The notes beneath the pieces were generated by a model. The model was given only the letters and a program-made list of their open reading frames with translations, was not told the DNA's origin and did not search any database. A stretch of DNA of 64,000 nt, from assembly GCA_000827265.1 (NCBI GenBank), contig KN834880.1, positions 15,340-79,339 of the forward strand, written 5' to 3'. Each line of letters begins with the position of its first letter. The stretch's first letter is position 1. This DNA is from Collybiopsis luxurians FD-317 M1. Its lineage: Eukaryota; Basidiomycota; Agaricomycetes; Agaricales; Omphalotaceae. Below, piece by piece: positions 32,401 through 44,501 of this stretch. A program made the translations under genes and the position numbers.

Positions 32401-33084
32401 CTGAGGACTTAGCATATATATTTAAAGTCCCTTATAAGTTATAATATAAGCAAGTTGCTATAGCAATGAAAAAATTAATATTCACTGTTACAAGTCTGGA
32501 ATGAAATGAAGGAGTCATCTTGCAGCGGACTTGTTCATTTTCCCATGGTTCTCTCCTCTCTTTGTAGTGATGTTTTTTCCCCATCTTTGGGCATGTCACT
32601 TTTTTGTTACCCTTGTTATCTGTGTGACCTTCTTGACCACCATGTCCTTCACCTTTTCAGGGTCCATCCACTGACTGCTACATTCTTCATCCTTTCCATG
32701 TCTCTCTGCATCTGGAAAAATCACCTATCCTCCAGGACAGTATAGAATGGCCTCAGAGTTGACCAGGTGACCAGGGGAGCATGAGACCCCTATGGTACAG
32801 AGGGTGCCAGGAGGCACTCCCTTAAATCCTGTGTGCACTGGTCAGCTTCAGGTCAACTGAGTCAGCCTGAGCATCTCTGAGGCTCCCTAGGTGTCCCTGA
32901 GGTTCCCTGGGCAACCCTGAACAATCCTGGGAAGAATCTGCTAATTCTGATATTACACATGTAGATATTTGTAATCATTCTTCTGCCATTCTTACAATGG
33001 CATACAAATCTTGAGAAGGGGGAATGAGATATATTAACATAATAACAGTACATAATACACCAGTAAATTATGTAGGAAGAACAA
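32401..33084. other. Spacer; no gene recognised
   Basis: CpG-poor sequence with CCCTG(A/G)GG-like degenerate runs near 32870-32930. No supported ORF. Confidence 0.4.
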
Positions 33085-33345
33085 GAATGAGATATGGGCA
33101 CCAGATGTAGGAGAGAAATCTAGACCATTTATTTAGCACCAAGGAATGAAAAAAAGAGGTCAAAAACTCGCCAGGAATATCCCATCCTTCTCCACTGCAT
33201 CTCACTTGTCTTTATATCCTTCCCCATGAATGTGAGTTTGAGATATAAGTGTAGGATGTAGGAGAGGGATCTACTAGTAGAAAATTTGTTTAGCACCAAG
33301 GAATTAATCAAAGGTCAAAAACTCACCAGAAATTTCTCCTCTTTC
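33085..33345 (+). repeat. Two-copy direct repeat, ~154-bp offset
   Basis: gtaggagag..atct..., then tttagcaccaaggaat, then aggtcaaaaactc(g/a)ccag occur at about 33108-33175 and 33262-33330. Non-coding. It lies upstream of the copia pol remnant and might be part of its flank. Confidence 0.6.
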
Positions 33346-33739
33346 TACCCTGTATTTTATTTGTGCCTGGAGTGCTCTTAAGTGCTCTCAAGTGCCCCAG
33401 TGCAACTCTAGACTGATTACTATTCACTTCCAGGATTATTGAAAATCTCCCAAGTCATAGTTATTACTTTGAATGATGTTTGAAATATTTTTGGGCTAAC
33501 TTATATACCATAAGGTTTTTTTAGACTGTACTCAGCCATTTTGAGTAGTTCACAAAACACTTTAGTTCATCTAAGAGTATAATTGTTACTTTGAGTTGTT
33601 CAGGAATTTGGGGGGTGTCTCAAGGGCCTCTATGAATCTTGTGGAGCCTCTGGGTCTCAGGTATCCTGAGCCTGGCTGGGAATGCTTTTTGTTTACCTGG
33701 GCAAGAGGCACTTTTTCCAGATGAGGGGAGGATGGAAAT

Positions 33740-35110
33740 TTGGGAAATTTGGAAACATTAATCACCAAGTTGGAACAGCCTGTTATCCCAGTCCTAGAAG
33801 AAATAGCAGAACCCATTCCACCTGAGGAGATTACTGGTAAACAAATCAGGAGACCTACCCAGAAGGTCAGGGAAATTATTCAAGGAAATGCCAAGGAAAA
33901 CAGGGAACTTCATCATTTAACAGCATCCCTTGCACAGGTAACATCAGAAATAGAGTCTGATCCTTTATCAGTTGCAGAAGCCATGCAACATCCAGATTGG
34001 CCCAAATGATTGGCAGCCATGCAGGAAGAAATTTCCAGACTCCAACAGCAGGGAGCTTATGATATTGTTATGCTACCTGACAATGCAAACATTCTCACAT
34101 CCAAATGGGTTTTTAGAACTAAAAAGGACAAAACTGGGAAAGTCATTGGCTATAGAGCCAGACCAGTGGTACAAGGATTTAATCAAATCCCAGATGTTGA
34201 TTATTTCCCAGATGGGACTTTCACATCTGTTGCCAAATTAGCATCAGCTTGTGCTATTCTTAGCATAGCAGCTGAAAAGAATATGGTCATTCATCAAATG
34301 GATGTAAAATTGACATACCTTTATGGGAAATTGGATGACAATGAAAGGATCTTTATGAAGGCACCACCAGGAATAAATATAGGTGTTAAACCAGGACAAG
34401 TGCGTCACCTCAAATTGGCATTATATAGTCTCAAACAAGCCAGTAGACAATGGTACCAGTGATTCAGGGAAATCATGACAAAAATAGGATTTAAAAGGTC
34501 TGATTTTGATCATGCTGTATTTTATTGCACAGATCCCTTCAGCATCATCTTCATTCATGTTGATGACATAACATTGGTCACCAAAATTCTATCTATCATG
34601 GAGCAGCTGGAAAGGGATATAAAGGATATAATTGAAGTAATTGATTCAGGAGCTATTCATTGGCTACTTGGGATAGAGATTCACAGATCTCTCCATTCAA
34701 AAATCCATTCATCTATCACAGCAATTGTACATCAATGCCATTCTCTCCTGATATGGATTTTCTGATATTAAACCCCTTACTATTCCATTTGACCCTCATG
34801 TCCATCTTACAAAAGACCAAATGCCAACCACAGTCAAGGAAATCACTCAGATGTGTGACAAACCCTACAAGGAAGCTCTTGGTGCATTGCAGTATCTCTC
34901 AGTCACTACTCAACCAGACATCATCTATGCAGTGTCTATCCTGGCATGCTTTTCCCAAAACCCTGGCATTGTGCATTGGAATGCTTTAAAGAGTGTATAT
35001 GCATATTTGCAGTCTACAAGAGACATATGGCTTACCTTTGGAGGGAAGCAGGAGGATATTACAGGATATTCAGATGCAGATTTCCTTACCAGCTTTTTTC
35101 TACAAGGATG
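33740..35110 (+). pseudogene. Ty1/copia pol remnant: reverse transcriptase and start of RNase H
   Basis: A string of plus-strand frames reads as copia reverse transcriptase. It has MQEEISRLQQQGAYDIV with SKWVFRTKKDKTG, the MDVKLTYLYGKL block, LYSLKQASRQWYQ, and FIHVDDITLVT (the catalytic VDD box). A later piece has EALGALQYLS and then GYSDADF, the start of RNase H, where the match ends. In-frame stops (TGA near 34007 and 34460) and at least one frameshift (near 34740) kill it. Integrase, Gag and LTRs were not found, so this is a fragment. One stop replaces an expected Arg codon (WYQ-stop-FREI), consistent with CGA to TGA. Confidence 0.88.
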
Positions 35111-35612
35111 CAATCCAAATTGCCCCCCAGCTCAATGAGGACCTGGAAATTGGTGATTGCATCAGCCCACTGTGCTATCACCCTCACCCTGAGGGTTTCA
35201 TGTGTGCTCATCCTCAAGAGTTCAAAATGGGCAGCTGTGCATTTGAGTGCAGTCTATTGTGGTGGGAGGCTAAGGAAAAGCATCTTCACCATGCTCCCTT
35301 GACTATTGACCTGGACACTTTTCTTTCTTTTGTAAAGTCTCATCATCCTGAGGTTTGGGTCTCTTTCAACAACATGCCAGTACCTTCAACATGAAATTTT
35401 CATCAGGGGGAAAGCATCTATGTGGTAGAGCCTTTTGGTGACAAATACACAGGGCTTTTACTACCAAAGGATCAACACAATGCATTGGGGATAATCAAAT
35501 CCATTGGGGATTGTACTTGCAATGTGGCATTCAACCAAGAACTTTTTGCTATCCTGTCCGTGTTGCTTGCCAAGTACTTTAACAAAATGGATTCCGTATT
35601 TGTAGCAGGCTC
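35111..35612. other. Open frame after the copia remnant; not recognised
   Basis: The frame 34993-35394 (plus) shifts out of the copia pol frame and reads AFFYKDAIQIAPQLNEDLEIG and onward. It carries a CYHPHPEGFMCAHP stretch, which I do not recognise. It may be part of another old insertion that truncated the copia RNase H. Confidence 0.35.
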
Positions 35613-36529
35613 CACCCCCAGCAGTTCAATATTTATTGTCTGTAAAAGGCCCAGTAATATATTTAATTTTACCATGAATTTTACCAATTTTTTTTCTAGT
35701 GTTAAATAATTAATATTGAGCTGGTAAAAGGTATAGTTAAATAATTGATTTTGCAGCACCTTTTTCATGTGTAAAAGGCACTGGTGATTATGTAATTTTT
35801 CCCATGATTTTTCCCATATTTTGCCATCTTTTTTCCAGCTGTAATCAAATAAATATAACCTGTGAGAAAGAATTACTTTTTCTAAAACATTGTCAGCTGA
35901 CAAATAAAAACTATTACTGCTGCGAAAAGCAATGGGCGATCATTTTGATATTGTTCCGATCATCGCCTGATGCTTTTCACAGCAGTAAAAGTTTTTATTT
36001 GTCAGCTGACAATGTTTTAGAAGAAGTAATTCTTTCTCACAGGTCATATTTATTAGATTACAGCTGGAAAAAATATGGTAAAATATGAGAAAAATCACGG
36101 GAAAAATTACGTAATTACCGGTGTCTTTTACACGNNNNNNNNNNNNNNNNNNNNNNNNNNNNNNNNNNNNNNNNNNNNNNNNNNNNNNNNNNNNNNNNNN
36201 NNNNNNNNNNNNNNNNNNNNNNNNNNNNNNNNNNNNNNNNNNNNNNNNNNNNNNNTTTTAGAAGAAGTAATTCTTTCTCACAGGTCATATTTATTAGATT
36301 ACAGCTGGAAAAAATATGGTAAAATATGGGAAAAATCATGGGAAAAATTACATAATTACTGGCACCTTTTATGCATGAAAAATGTGCTGCAAAATCAATT
36401 ATTTAACTATACCTTTTACCAGCTCAATATTAATCATTTAACACTGGAAAAAAATATTAAAATTCAAAGGAAAAATTATATATATTACTAAGCCTTTTAC
36501 AGACAATAAAGATTGGACTGCTGGGGGTG
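35613..36529. mobile_element. Foldback element with long inverted repeats (CACCCCCAGC termini), gap inside
   Basis: The left end CACCCCCAGCAGTTCAATA is the complement of the right end (tattg.actgctgggggtg with two mismatches). CTC flanks both sides (35610-35612 and 36530-36532), a possible 3-bp target duplication. The left arm (35613 to about 35945) pairs with sequence starting at about 35960. The centre is a hairpin (gcaatgggcgat / atcgcctgatgc). Part of the right arm occurs twice (36019-36134 and 36256-36380), once on each side of the N gap. There is no coding capacity of its own. Confidence 0.7.
36135..36255. other. Assembly gap of 121 N inside the foldback element
   Basis: The flanks are two copies of the same arm segment, so the gap probably reflects failure to assemble a palindrome. 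Frames reported across it are not meaningful. Confidence 0.95.
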
Positions 36530-37045
36530 CTCTGAGATTACAGGGAGGGTTCTAGAGCTGAATCTTTCTCAGCATTCAGCATCACTTTTTCTTAATGAGG
36601 AGCCTCAAAAGTTGTTGAGGCAAGAGAGGGATTGAAAGAATAAAGAAAACTTCACCTTGAATGACTTTTTTTGACTGTGAATACTCTTTGATGGATATGG
36701 TGCTAGAACTTGCCCTCAATGTCTTGCAGTTGGCCCCAACCATGCCTGTATTCCACTCTGAAAGTTTGTCCTCAGGGTCCTTGTTGCAGTTGTTGGCCAG
36801 GGTAGCTGTTGAATGATTTCAAGCACCACTTGTTGCTGACAAATCTAGAGATTATTGAACATGTTGGTCTCCATGGATTGGCCTCAGCCTCTCTGTGTTT
36901 GTTGCCAAGCATCCTGTATGATGAGGTTATTGGGGTGTTGTTGTTGATGTAAGTCAACAGGACTCTGCAATCAGTGGTTTGGTGATCAGCATTCAGTATG
37001 ACATCATCAATGTAGTGGTTGCAGTAGAATGGTTGGACTTCAATC

Positions 37046-37844
37046 ATGTCTGTGAAAGGAAGTAAGTACAGATCCTTAAAGAATCACTCAAAAATTGATA
37101 TTACAATGGACAGAACTCTTTGCTTTCTTCATGAGGTGGACATTTCTGGGATCAACAACTACTACCAATTCAAGGAGGGCTGCAAACCCAACTACTCCAA
37201 TACTAAATGTCTGGCTGTTAAAACTTGTGCAGTGAGGAGAAAAGCTGATGCCTTGTATGAGAAGGTGGTGGAGGCTGACCTTGCCAAGTATGCAGATAAT
37301 ATTTGTGCACTTTCTCTCATTGATATTCTGGAGTGGAGTGAGTGGATTCTGGATTCTCACTTCAAGATAGGTTTAGGAGACTTGGAATTCCATATTATCA
37401 TTCATCATGGGAAATTCAAGAAGGCAACTGACCAGCTTGTGCACCTTGATTTTTTCTTTGGAAAGCTCCAGGTGCAAACCTGGCCCAATTGCAAACAGCA
37501 GGGTCGCATTGAGGTTATACATCCTTCTGACATTTGCAATGTCCCATAGTGGCATGAAGACCAAAGTGGTCCCTATGAACCCCAGGGAGGCTTGTGGACT
37601 GTATCTTGTTGTGAGTGCAGATGATGTCAAGCTCTTCACCCACATTGGGAAGCTTGTTCATTGTATTTGTGACATTCCAAATGAGCTGGGTGAATTCAGG
37701 AACCACTGTGATGGAAGTGGAGTTTACCTATGTCAACGAGTGGATCTGCACCCAGTACCAGGTTGCAGTCTGAATTACAAGGAAGAAATTGTTGAGGAAC
37801 ATCCTTTCAAAATCCACCATTCTCATCTATTGTCAGTATATTAA
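37046..37844 (+). pseudogene. Decayed ORF of unknown family
   Basis: Two overlapping plus-strand frames (37046-37549 and 37407-37844, the second ending at 37844) look protein-like. They carry DADICAL-like acidic and aromatic segments and no low complexity. The best pieces are LSLIDILEWSEWILDSHF and HCICDIPNELGEFRNHCDG. They would need a frameshift to be joined. A further decayed stretch upstream (36690-37045) contains DIINVVVAVEWLDF in yet another frame. I do not recognise the family. The CpG-poor composition matches the neighbouring transposons. Confidence 0.4.
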
Positions 37845-38087
37845 ATGGAATGTATCAATTTGACTGGCAACAGGTTGATGTACAATATTTGGAAAAGATT
37901 TGGGGGCCTGATGCTGCCATGTGACAAGCTGGATGGGAAGGAGAAGGTGCATCAGATGAAGGAGAGAGTTACATCAGTAATCAAGAGTATCCACAATCTG
38001 GAGGAGCATATTTATAATGCTCACAAAACCCCTCTGCCACCACCTCAACCTGGTCCCATTGACTGGGACAGGGTGTCTCTAGTGTAG

Positions 38088-38784
38088 ATGAACAATGTCC
38101 TGTTCTGATTGGTTTTCTGTGCCCAATTTATTCTACTTACTACTTACATTGCTTGGGACTCACTATCAAATGCTCAAACATGTAGTTCACGTGATACTAG
38201 TTACTTATTTGGTATCCATATCTTGTAAACATGTTCAAGGAATGAAACCTGTACATCTCTGAGATGTATTTGCTGCTTTGACCACAGTTGACTTTAGTTT
38301 TAATTGCCAAATCAGACATCCATAATGATGTTAAACTATGGTGAAGGCAGCAGTTGACTTTAGTTGTGAATACAAGATCAAATGTCTGCAATGACATTAA
38401 ACTACAGTGAACAATTGCCATTTGGGCAGTTTTATCCAGGTAAATCAAGGACAATGCCCAAAACAAAAATCTTTTTGTTACTAATTCTTGTTCTTTTTTT
38501 TAATAGCCAGTGCCCAGTGTTACTTTTTGCCTTTCCTCTGCCCCTCTCATTGCTCACCTGAATCTATTGCAATATACCACATTTGACAACATGTTACAAT
38601 GAATACTCACTCATGAGCCAAAACTGCAGCTATTGCAAACACCAGAACTCAAGGTGCACAGGCACAAGCTTGATCTGAATCCACAGTCCCTACCCAACTA
38701 GAAGCTGTACAAGAAAAGATACCTTCATTGAAACATGAAATTTGCCTTGTTATGGACCATGTCTTGATATTGGTTCCACAGAGA
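38088..38784. other. Spacer; no gene
   Basis: Contains a near-direct repeat around ttgactttagtt (38289 and 38354) within about 65-bp units. No coding signal. Confidence 0.4.
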
Positions 38785-40116
38785 GTGCCGGTTGCAAATA
38801 CCATGGCTAGCAAACAATCTAGTACCTTGCACACTCAAGCCACCACTGCAAATCCAGAAAAGATTGGAGTTGTGGATATTGAACTCAATAATCTTGATGC
38901 AGAACCTGGAGCTGGTGATGCAGGTGCTTCTGCCACCCTGGACAGTCCAGAAGTTCAGGTCAACAGAATAGATGTTGTGAATCTACTTAGAGGTAATAAT
39001 GCAAAATTTGTCAGTCAATTATTGCAAAAAATTTAAACACACAGTTGGTCTGACTCCATTGTTGTAGATTTAGCCAAACACCTCCAAAAACTGCACAAAC
39101 AGGCACTCCCTCTCATGCTGGGCATGCATTCCATACACATCCAGGAAGATTCCACTTCTTGTCCCCCCTGGTCTCATTCTGTCCCTCTCCCTCTCCCATT
39201 GATAATGATTGATGATGCCCTTCCAACAGGATCTCCATTTCCAGAAGTGTCTCTGCTTTGTTCTCAACCTGCTACCAATGAGTCCACAACCCTTGGCAAT
39301 AATTTTGGAATAGAAGCACCATCTTCCAACCACAGTCCTCGACCCCTGGCCCTTGTGCATGACACTGACACATTTTGTGAATTGCTGGCCTCTGTAAAAC
39401 AACCCTTCACCCCCAATATCTCCCTACCACAAAAATTGCTCACAAATGATCCCTTTACTGAAGCAAGTCCTCATCAGTGGGATGTTCTCATGTCTCCCAA
39501 ATCTGAACTACATAGTCCAAAGACTGGGGAACCTGGAGATGGAGAATACATTGTAAGCCATAGTTTATTTGGCCTTATGCATGGCCAGAGAACCAGTGCA
39601 TGGTCCTGCCATCCTCAGCAAATGAATGCTATCACTGTACATTTCAACAAACAATATAGACTTCCACCTTTGACGCTGTCTGCTACTGTTACTCAGCTTA
39701 ACAATAGGGAAGATCTATGTGTTATGGTTGTTGACAGTCTAATTGGCAAGTACAATGCTATTTGGGAAGGTAAAATGTTACCCCTGACACCTCCTATGAT
39801 TTGGAGATTTGCCTACAAACTGCGACCAGTGTTGCCTCCTTCTCCTCCCTCTCCAATGCCTTGTGCAGCATCCTATCCTCCCTCTTCTCCTTTGGCAGGT
39901 CCTTTGAGGCATCCACCCTTTCCTGAGGACAGACTAGGGTCTAGCCCTGTGCCTGATACCAGTCTAAGTCCCCTGGAACATCAAACTTCACATTGTGCAG
40001 CATTCTATCCTCCCTTGTCTCCTGTGGCAGGTCCTTTGAGGCCTCCACCCTTTCCTGGTGACAGTATAGGGTCTAGCCCTGTGCCTGATACTAGTCCAAG
40101 TCCTCCAGAACATTAA
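38785..40116 (+). pseudogene. Unrecognised proline-rich ORF (best frame 333 codons)
   Basis: The frame 39115-40116 is open for 333 codons. An upstream frame (38728-39036) carries ELNNLDAEPGAGDAGA and ends in a stop. The C-terminal third has two tandem copies of about 44 residues with the pattern YPP.SP.AGPLR.PPFP.D, then GSSPVPDTS.SP.EH (39853-40115). A patch reading PPMIWRFAYKLRPV precedes them. No domain is recognised. It is followed in the same direction by further acidic and coiled-coil-like frames up to the gypsy insertion. All of it may be one decayed gene of a multicopy or transposon-associated family, which is inference from context. Confidence 0.4.
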
Positions 40117-40118
40117 AC

Positions 40119-42501
40119 TTCACAGCATGAGGCAGACAAGAAACTGATTCACAGAAGGGATGTGCACTATTTATTTGATGATGATATTGACATTATCAAA
40201 GATTACTCAGTAGAAGCTCGCCTAGGAGTTTGTGGACTACTTTCACCAGTTAGCAAAGTGGATGAAGGGGAAGAAGAGGGTTCACTGGTGGGAGTGGAAG
40301 TGGATGAAAAGGAAGAGGAAGAAGAGGATTCACTGGCAGGGGTAGAAGAGGATGAAAAGCTCAATAAGGAATTACAGGTTGGGAGGAAGAAGAGTGGAAT
40401 GGCATAGTGCTGGATGAGCCAGTCCAACAGAGTGTAGACTTTCTGCCTGCTGAAAGACAGTTATCCTCTATGAAAGGCAAGGAGTGCACTATAGAAACAG
40501 TATCTGATGATAAAGGGGAAGACAACACAGACATGCTTAATAGAGAAGCTACAAGTGCTGAGGGTGAAAACAAGGCCAGTGCTTTGCACAAGGAGTGGAT
40601 TATGGAGGCTCTTCAGCTCAAGACTGACTATCACCGGCATATCAAAGCCCTGGTGAAGAAAATTGGAAAAAGTGAGGCAGTGCTTTTCTCTGCCATAAGA
40701 GAGGTTGTCAAAGAGCCCTGTAAGATGAATGTATGGAATCAGTTCCAGCACTTCATGGTGTGGAGGATGGCATGGATTGGAAACAACAACTAGGACAATC
40801 TTGGGAAGAACTTCAGGCATATATTTGGCAGGTGTATAAAGAAGTGCTTGATCTTCCAGAAAAGAAAAGGTATTATTATGTAGTGCAGCTGAATGAATGG
40901 TATGTGAAGAAGATGCATGACCACACCTCTGAAGAACAGGTGGAAGGCTACTCCAAAACTCATTTGGTCAAACTATGTAGCAAATTTTTGGACCACATAA
41001 GTTTTTGTTTCTTTTCCTCCTACCTCCAGAAGGTGATGTTCATACTCACCAGGCTCTCCTACTTTAGGCTAGTCTCATGTATGACACTAATGAACTGAGC
41101 TTCTTCAGGTGGGTAGTGGATCCCATTACAGACAAAGCAATGCAGTGGGGGGGGAGATGAACTCTTCAAAGGGATGAGGAATGCGAATGCCAGCACTTTG
41201 AAAGTGCATAGTATGGATTACAGTACTATGATTCACACTCAGTATATGCAACTGCAGCAGGATAATCTATTGCCACCCAAGAAGCAAAAGTTTATTGATC
41301 ATTATTCAGACCAGAAAAGTTGGTTGCATACAGCTTTCAAAGATATATTGGTATTACTACTTTGTAAGTCCCAATTTGAAGATAATTCAATTGTATTTCC
41401 TGGATGCTAATGAGTTATATCTAGGTAAAGTGCATCCTGAGTCCAATCTGCAAGAGTTCCACTCAGGGGCTAGCTTTGCTGACATGTGTGCCAAGTGGAA
41501 GGTCTGTTTAGTTAGATAGCTGGTCCACTTGAAAGTACCAGGAGCTCCCAGTGATGCAGGTTTAATTGCAATATGGCAAATTCCTATCATGACCTTAAAG
41601 TTCTTGTTAAACACCAACTTGAAGCTTGGAAGAAAGGTGTTTCAGGTGAGGGCAATTCTGTGCCCCTTTTTGAGGGTGATGAGGGCAAGGGCAAAGGTGA
41701 GGGCAAAGACAGCAACAGTGATGATGAGGATGATGAGGATGAGAGGGGTGAACTTGTGCATTTCATTCCCTGGGATGAAGGTGAGTTTTGCTTCACTTGT
41801 GAGAATTTATTGGTTATGAATTGCTGACATTACCTATAGAGCAAATGGCTTTCTCTATCAGAGACCAAGCCCATATTCCTATTGTTTGAGCAGCACTGAA
41901 AGAAGGTGAGGAGATTGGAAAGCCACTTTGCCTTGCCCATCAGTTGAAGAAATACCAATTACATTTGAGCAATGCTCTGATAGTTGATGATGACAATGAC
42001 AACAACCTTGGGACAGGAGCAGCACAGAGAGGCAGGAAGACAGGCAAAGACAGAAAAGAGAGGGAGGTCATTGACAAGGCAGCACAGTCAATAGCAGGGA
42101 AGAGCAGGAAGAATGACAAGGCTTGAACAGAGTGTGAATCAAGTGAGGAGGGAGGGGCAGTAGCAGGGAAGATCAAGAAGAGCAATAAGGCTCAAAAGGA
42201 GCCTGAGAATGGTCAATTAAGGAAAGATTGTCTTGGAAAGCAGCCTAAATCAAAAGCCCTGCCCTGCAAGGAGAGTCTTCTGGACAAGAACCCCCCTGCT
42301 TGCAGTAGCAACACTTGCAATGGCAGTAACAATGACAATAATGATAGACTTCCTTCACCTCCTCCTCCTTTATCCAACAAAGAGGATGCAGCTTGTCCTC
42401 AAAAACAATCTAAAAAGGCTGCTGCGCAAAAGATCCAGGAGACTTCTGGACACATTCCACTCACCCACCACATAAAAAAACTCATTCCAGCATCTTCTAC
42501 A
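40119..42501 (+). pseudogene. Decayed unrecognised gene, 5' part, interrupted by the gypsy element
   Basis: Plus-strand pieces include an acidic DEGEEEGSLVGVEVDEKEEE block (40261-40350). A conserved-looking NVWNQFQHF and LPEKKRYYYVVQLNEWYVKK region (40726-40920) is split by a frameshift near 40755. Further pieces are DANELYLGKVHPESNLQEF, with frame changes (41400-41515), and Lys/Glu-rich and Pro-rich stretches to 42501. The frame at 42500 (IPASST) continues in phase at 48852 after the gypsy element and one target-site copy are removed. The WN.FQ pattern recalls multicopy Agaricomycete hypothetical proteins, but I cannot name the family. Many stops indicate a dead copy. Confidence 0.5.
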
Positions 42502-43001
42502 TGTCACAAAGCGGTATACAGTGGAGTGACTTTCAAGAGCACAGTGATCAGTTTAAACAGAAGCTGGTCCCAATCGACAGAGTTAATTAAATAGTCTACT
42601 GGTACAGGCAGGATACTCACCTGGTCCCAATCAACAGAGAGGTCAAGATGGGGACTCAGGTTACAGGTGGTAGGTATATATACTGTAGTAAGCTGTAAGA
42701 GGGACTAATGCTACTGGAAGACAATAGCTAAGTGACAGCTATGAGAATAAAAGGTATGGAGCATGTGGTCATGTGACAGATGTGAGAAGAGAAACAAGGA
42801 GCAGTTCATTAATAAAACAATGACAGTGGGAACAGAATAGAAAAAGAACAATGATACTGTGCAGAGTGGAGATAGAAAGGAGTCATATGTTCAAAAGGTA
42901 TTGATATGAAAGTTAGTCATAAACACAGTCATGTGAAAGGTGTATAATAAAAGAAAAATGAATAGGAGTTAGGAATAGGTGTTCATACCAGCTTTATGAC
43001 A
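42502..43001 (-). repeat. Gypsy LTR (3' LTR in element orientation), 500 bp
   Basis: Starts tgtcacaaagcggtata and ends accagctttatgaca. It differs from the other LTR at a small number of sites, mostly transitions, and lacks a 29-bp partial duplication present there. Confidence 0.93.
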
Positions 43002-43035
43002 TTACCCCCCTCCTTAAGACCATTGCCCTCGATGG

Positions 43036-44450
43036 TCAAACTTTTGGTGCACTTGGATGTTTCCTGTAAAATTTTTGTACCATTTGTGGAGTGTATTCCA
43101 AGTTCTGGGCTGGTTCCCAAGAGTTATGGCCTGCATCATACCCTTTCCACTTTACCAGATATTCCATTCTCTTCCACCAAATACGGCTGTCCAATACCTC
43201 TTCTACTTCGTACTCAGGTTCATCCTCTTCCTCCAAGTAAATTGGCTCTGGTGGTGTTGGAATTTCCCCATTAATATAATTGCCCTTCCAAGGGTAGAGT
43301 TTATCAACATGGAATACAGGGTGTAGTTGATTGAGGGAAAGGGGTAGGTCTAGCCGGTAGTCAAGGGGTCCAACTTTTTGGAGAATTTTAAATGGTCCAA
43401 GTTGGCACTCTCCAAGTTTCTCACTTGAGAGCTGGAGATTAATGTCCTCTGCACTTAGCCATATGAGATCTCCCTCCTTGAATTGATGGGCCTTTTGCTT
43501 TCCCCTCTCATAACCTTCCTTTTGCTGCTTCTTTCCTAGATGTAATGCTGCTCCTGCATCCTGCTGTGCCTCTCGCAAGATCTGAATGCAGTCATCTACC
43601 CCTGGCATTCTGCTGCACTGACCTACTGGGATATTGAAAAGTGGGAGATAGCTGTATGTGACTTCAAATGGTGACATCTCAAGGGCTGAGTGAGTGCAGG
43701 AATTGATTACAAATTCTGCCATAGGTAAGTGTTCTGCCCAGTCATCCTGTTGTTGTCCAACATATAGGCAGAGGTACTTTTCTACTTCCTGGTTCGCATG
43801 TTCAGTTTGTCCATTAGCCTGTGGATGGTATCCTGATGTTAGATTTGATTTAATGCCTAAATGGGAGAGGAGGGATTGCATGGGCTTTGCTGAGAACTGG
43901 GGTCCTCAATCTGATATGAAGTGTAGGGGAAGGCCATGGAGGCAGAATATTTCTCAATAGTAGATGTCTGCTACACCTTCTGCAGTGATATTGGTTGTAC
44001 AGGGAATAGCATGAATCTGTTTGCCAAAAAGATCTGTGCAGACTAGGATTGTGTCATACCCATTGGACTTGGGGAGCTGAGTGATTAGGTCCACTCCCAC
44101 TTCCTCCCATATCCCAGTTAGGACATCAAGTGGCTGTGTTACTGCATGAGGGTGTTGTTGGATCTTTTTCCTTGTACAGGTTTTGCATCCCTCAATATAC
44201 TTCTCTACAAAGGATCACATAGTGGGCCACCAGAAATGGGTGCTGATGAGATTGAGAGTGCTATGGAGTCCCGGGTGGCCAGCAGAGGGGTTGTCATGGC
44301 ATTGCTGGAGAACTTCAGTGCATAGTTCATTGTCCGGTGGTATGTATACCCACCCCAATGGTAGATCAGTCCATTATCCTCTTCCCACTCTGCAATCCCA
44401 TTTACTAGCCATTGTAGTCCTCTCTTCTTTAATTCTTCCAATCCTTCCAA
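43036..44450 (-). pseudogene. Gypsy integrase with C-terminal chromodomain
   Basis: On the minus strand a CKTC zinc-finger end is followed by GVDLITQLPKSNGYD (first Asp), then FISD-stop-GPQF (second Asp, then a stop where Arg is expected). Next come GYHPQANGQTEHANQEVEKYL (catalytic Glu), a DRRVG-like C-terminal region, and a chromodomain with EVEEVLDSR, YLVKWKGY and SWEPAQNL (43055-43215). Chromodomains direct integration to marked heterochromatin in chromoviruses. The open part is 43036-43881. Upstream the frame shifts near 44340 and has stops near 43909 and 43960. Confidence 0.9.
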
Positions 44451-44501
44451 TACCTGTGCCTCCCTTTGTGAAGCATTCCAGATCTTATCTTTGAGTGGAT
44501 T

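Noticed and set aside
36075..36491. 138-codon ORF in the foldback element
   Set aside because: Runs across the 121-N gap and consists of inverted-repeat sequence. The same peptide appears in other frames of both arms.
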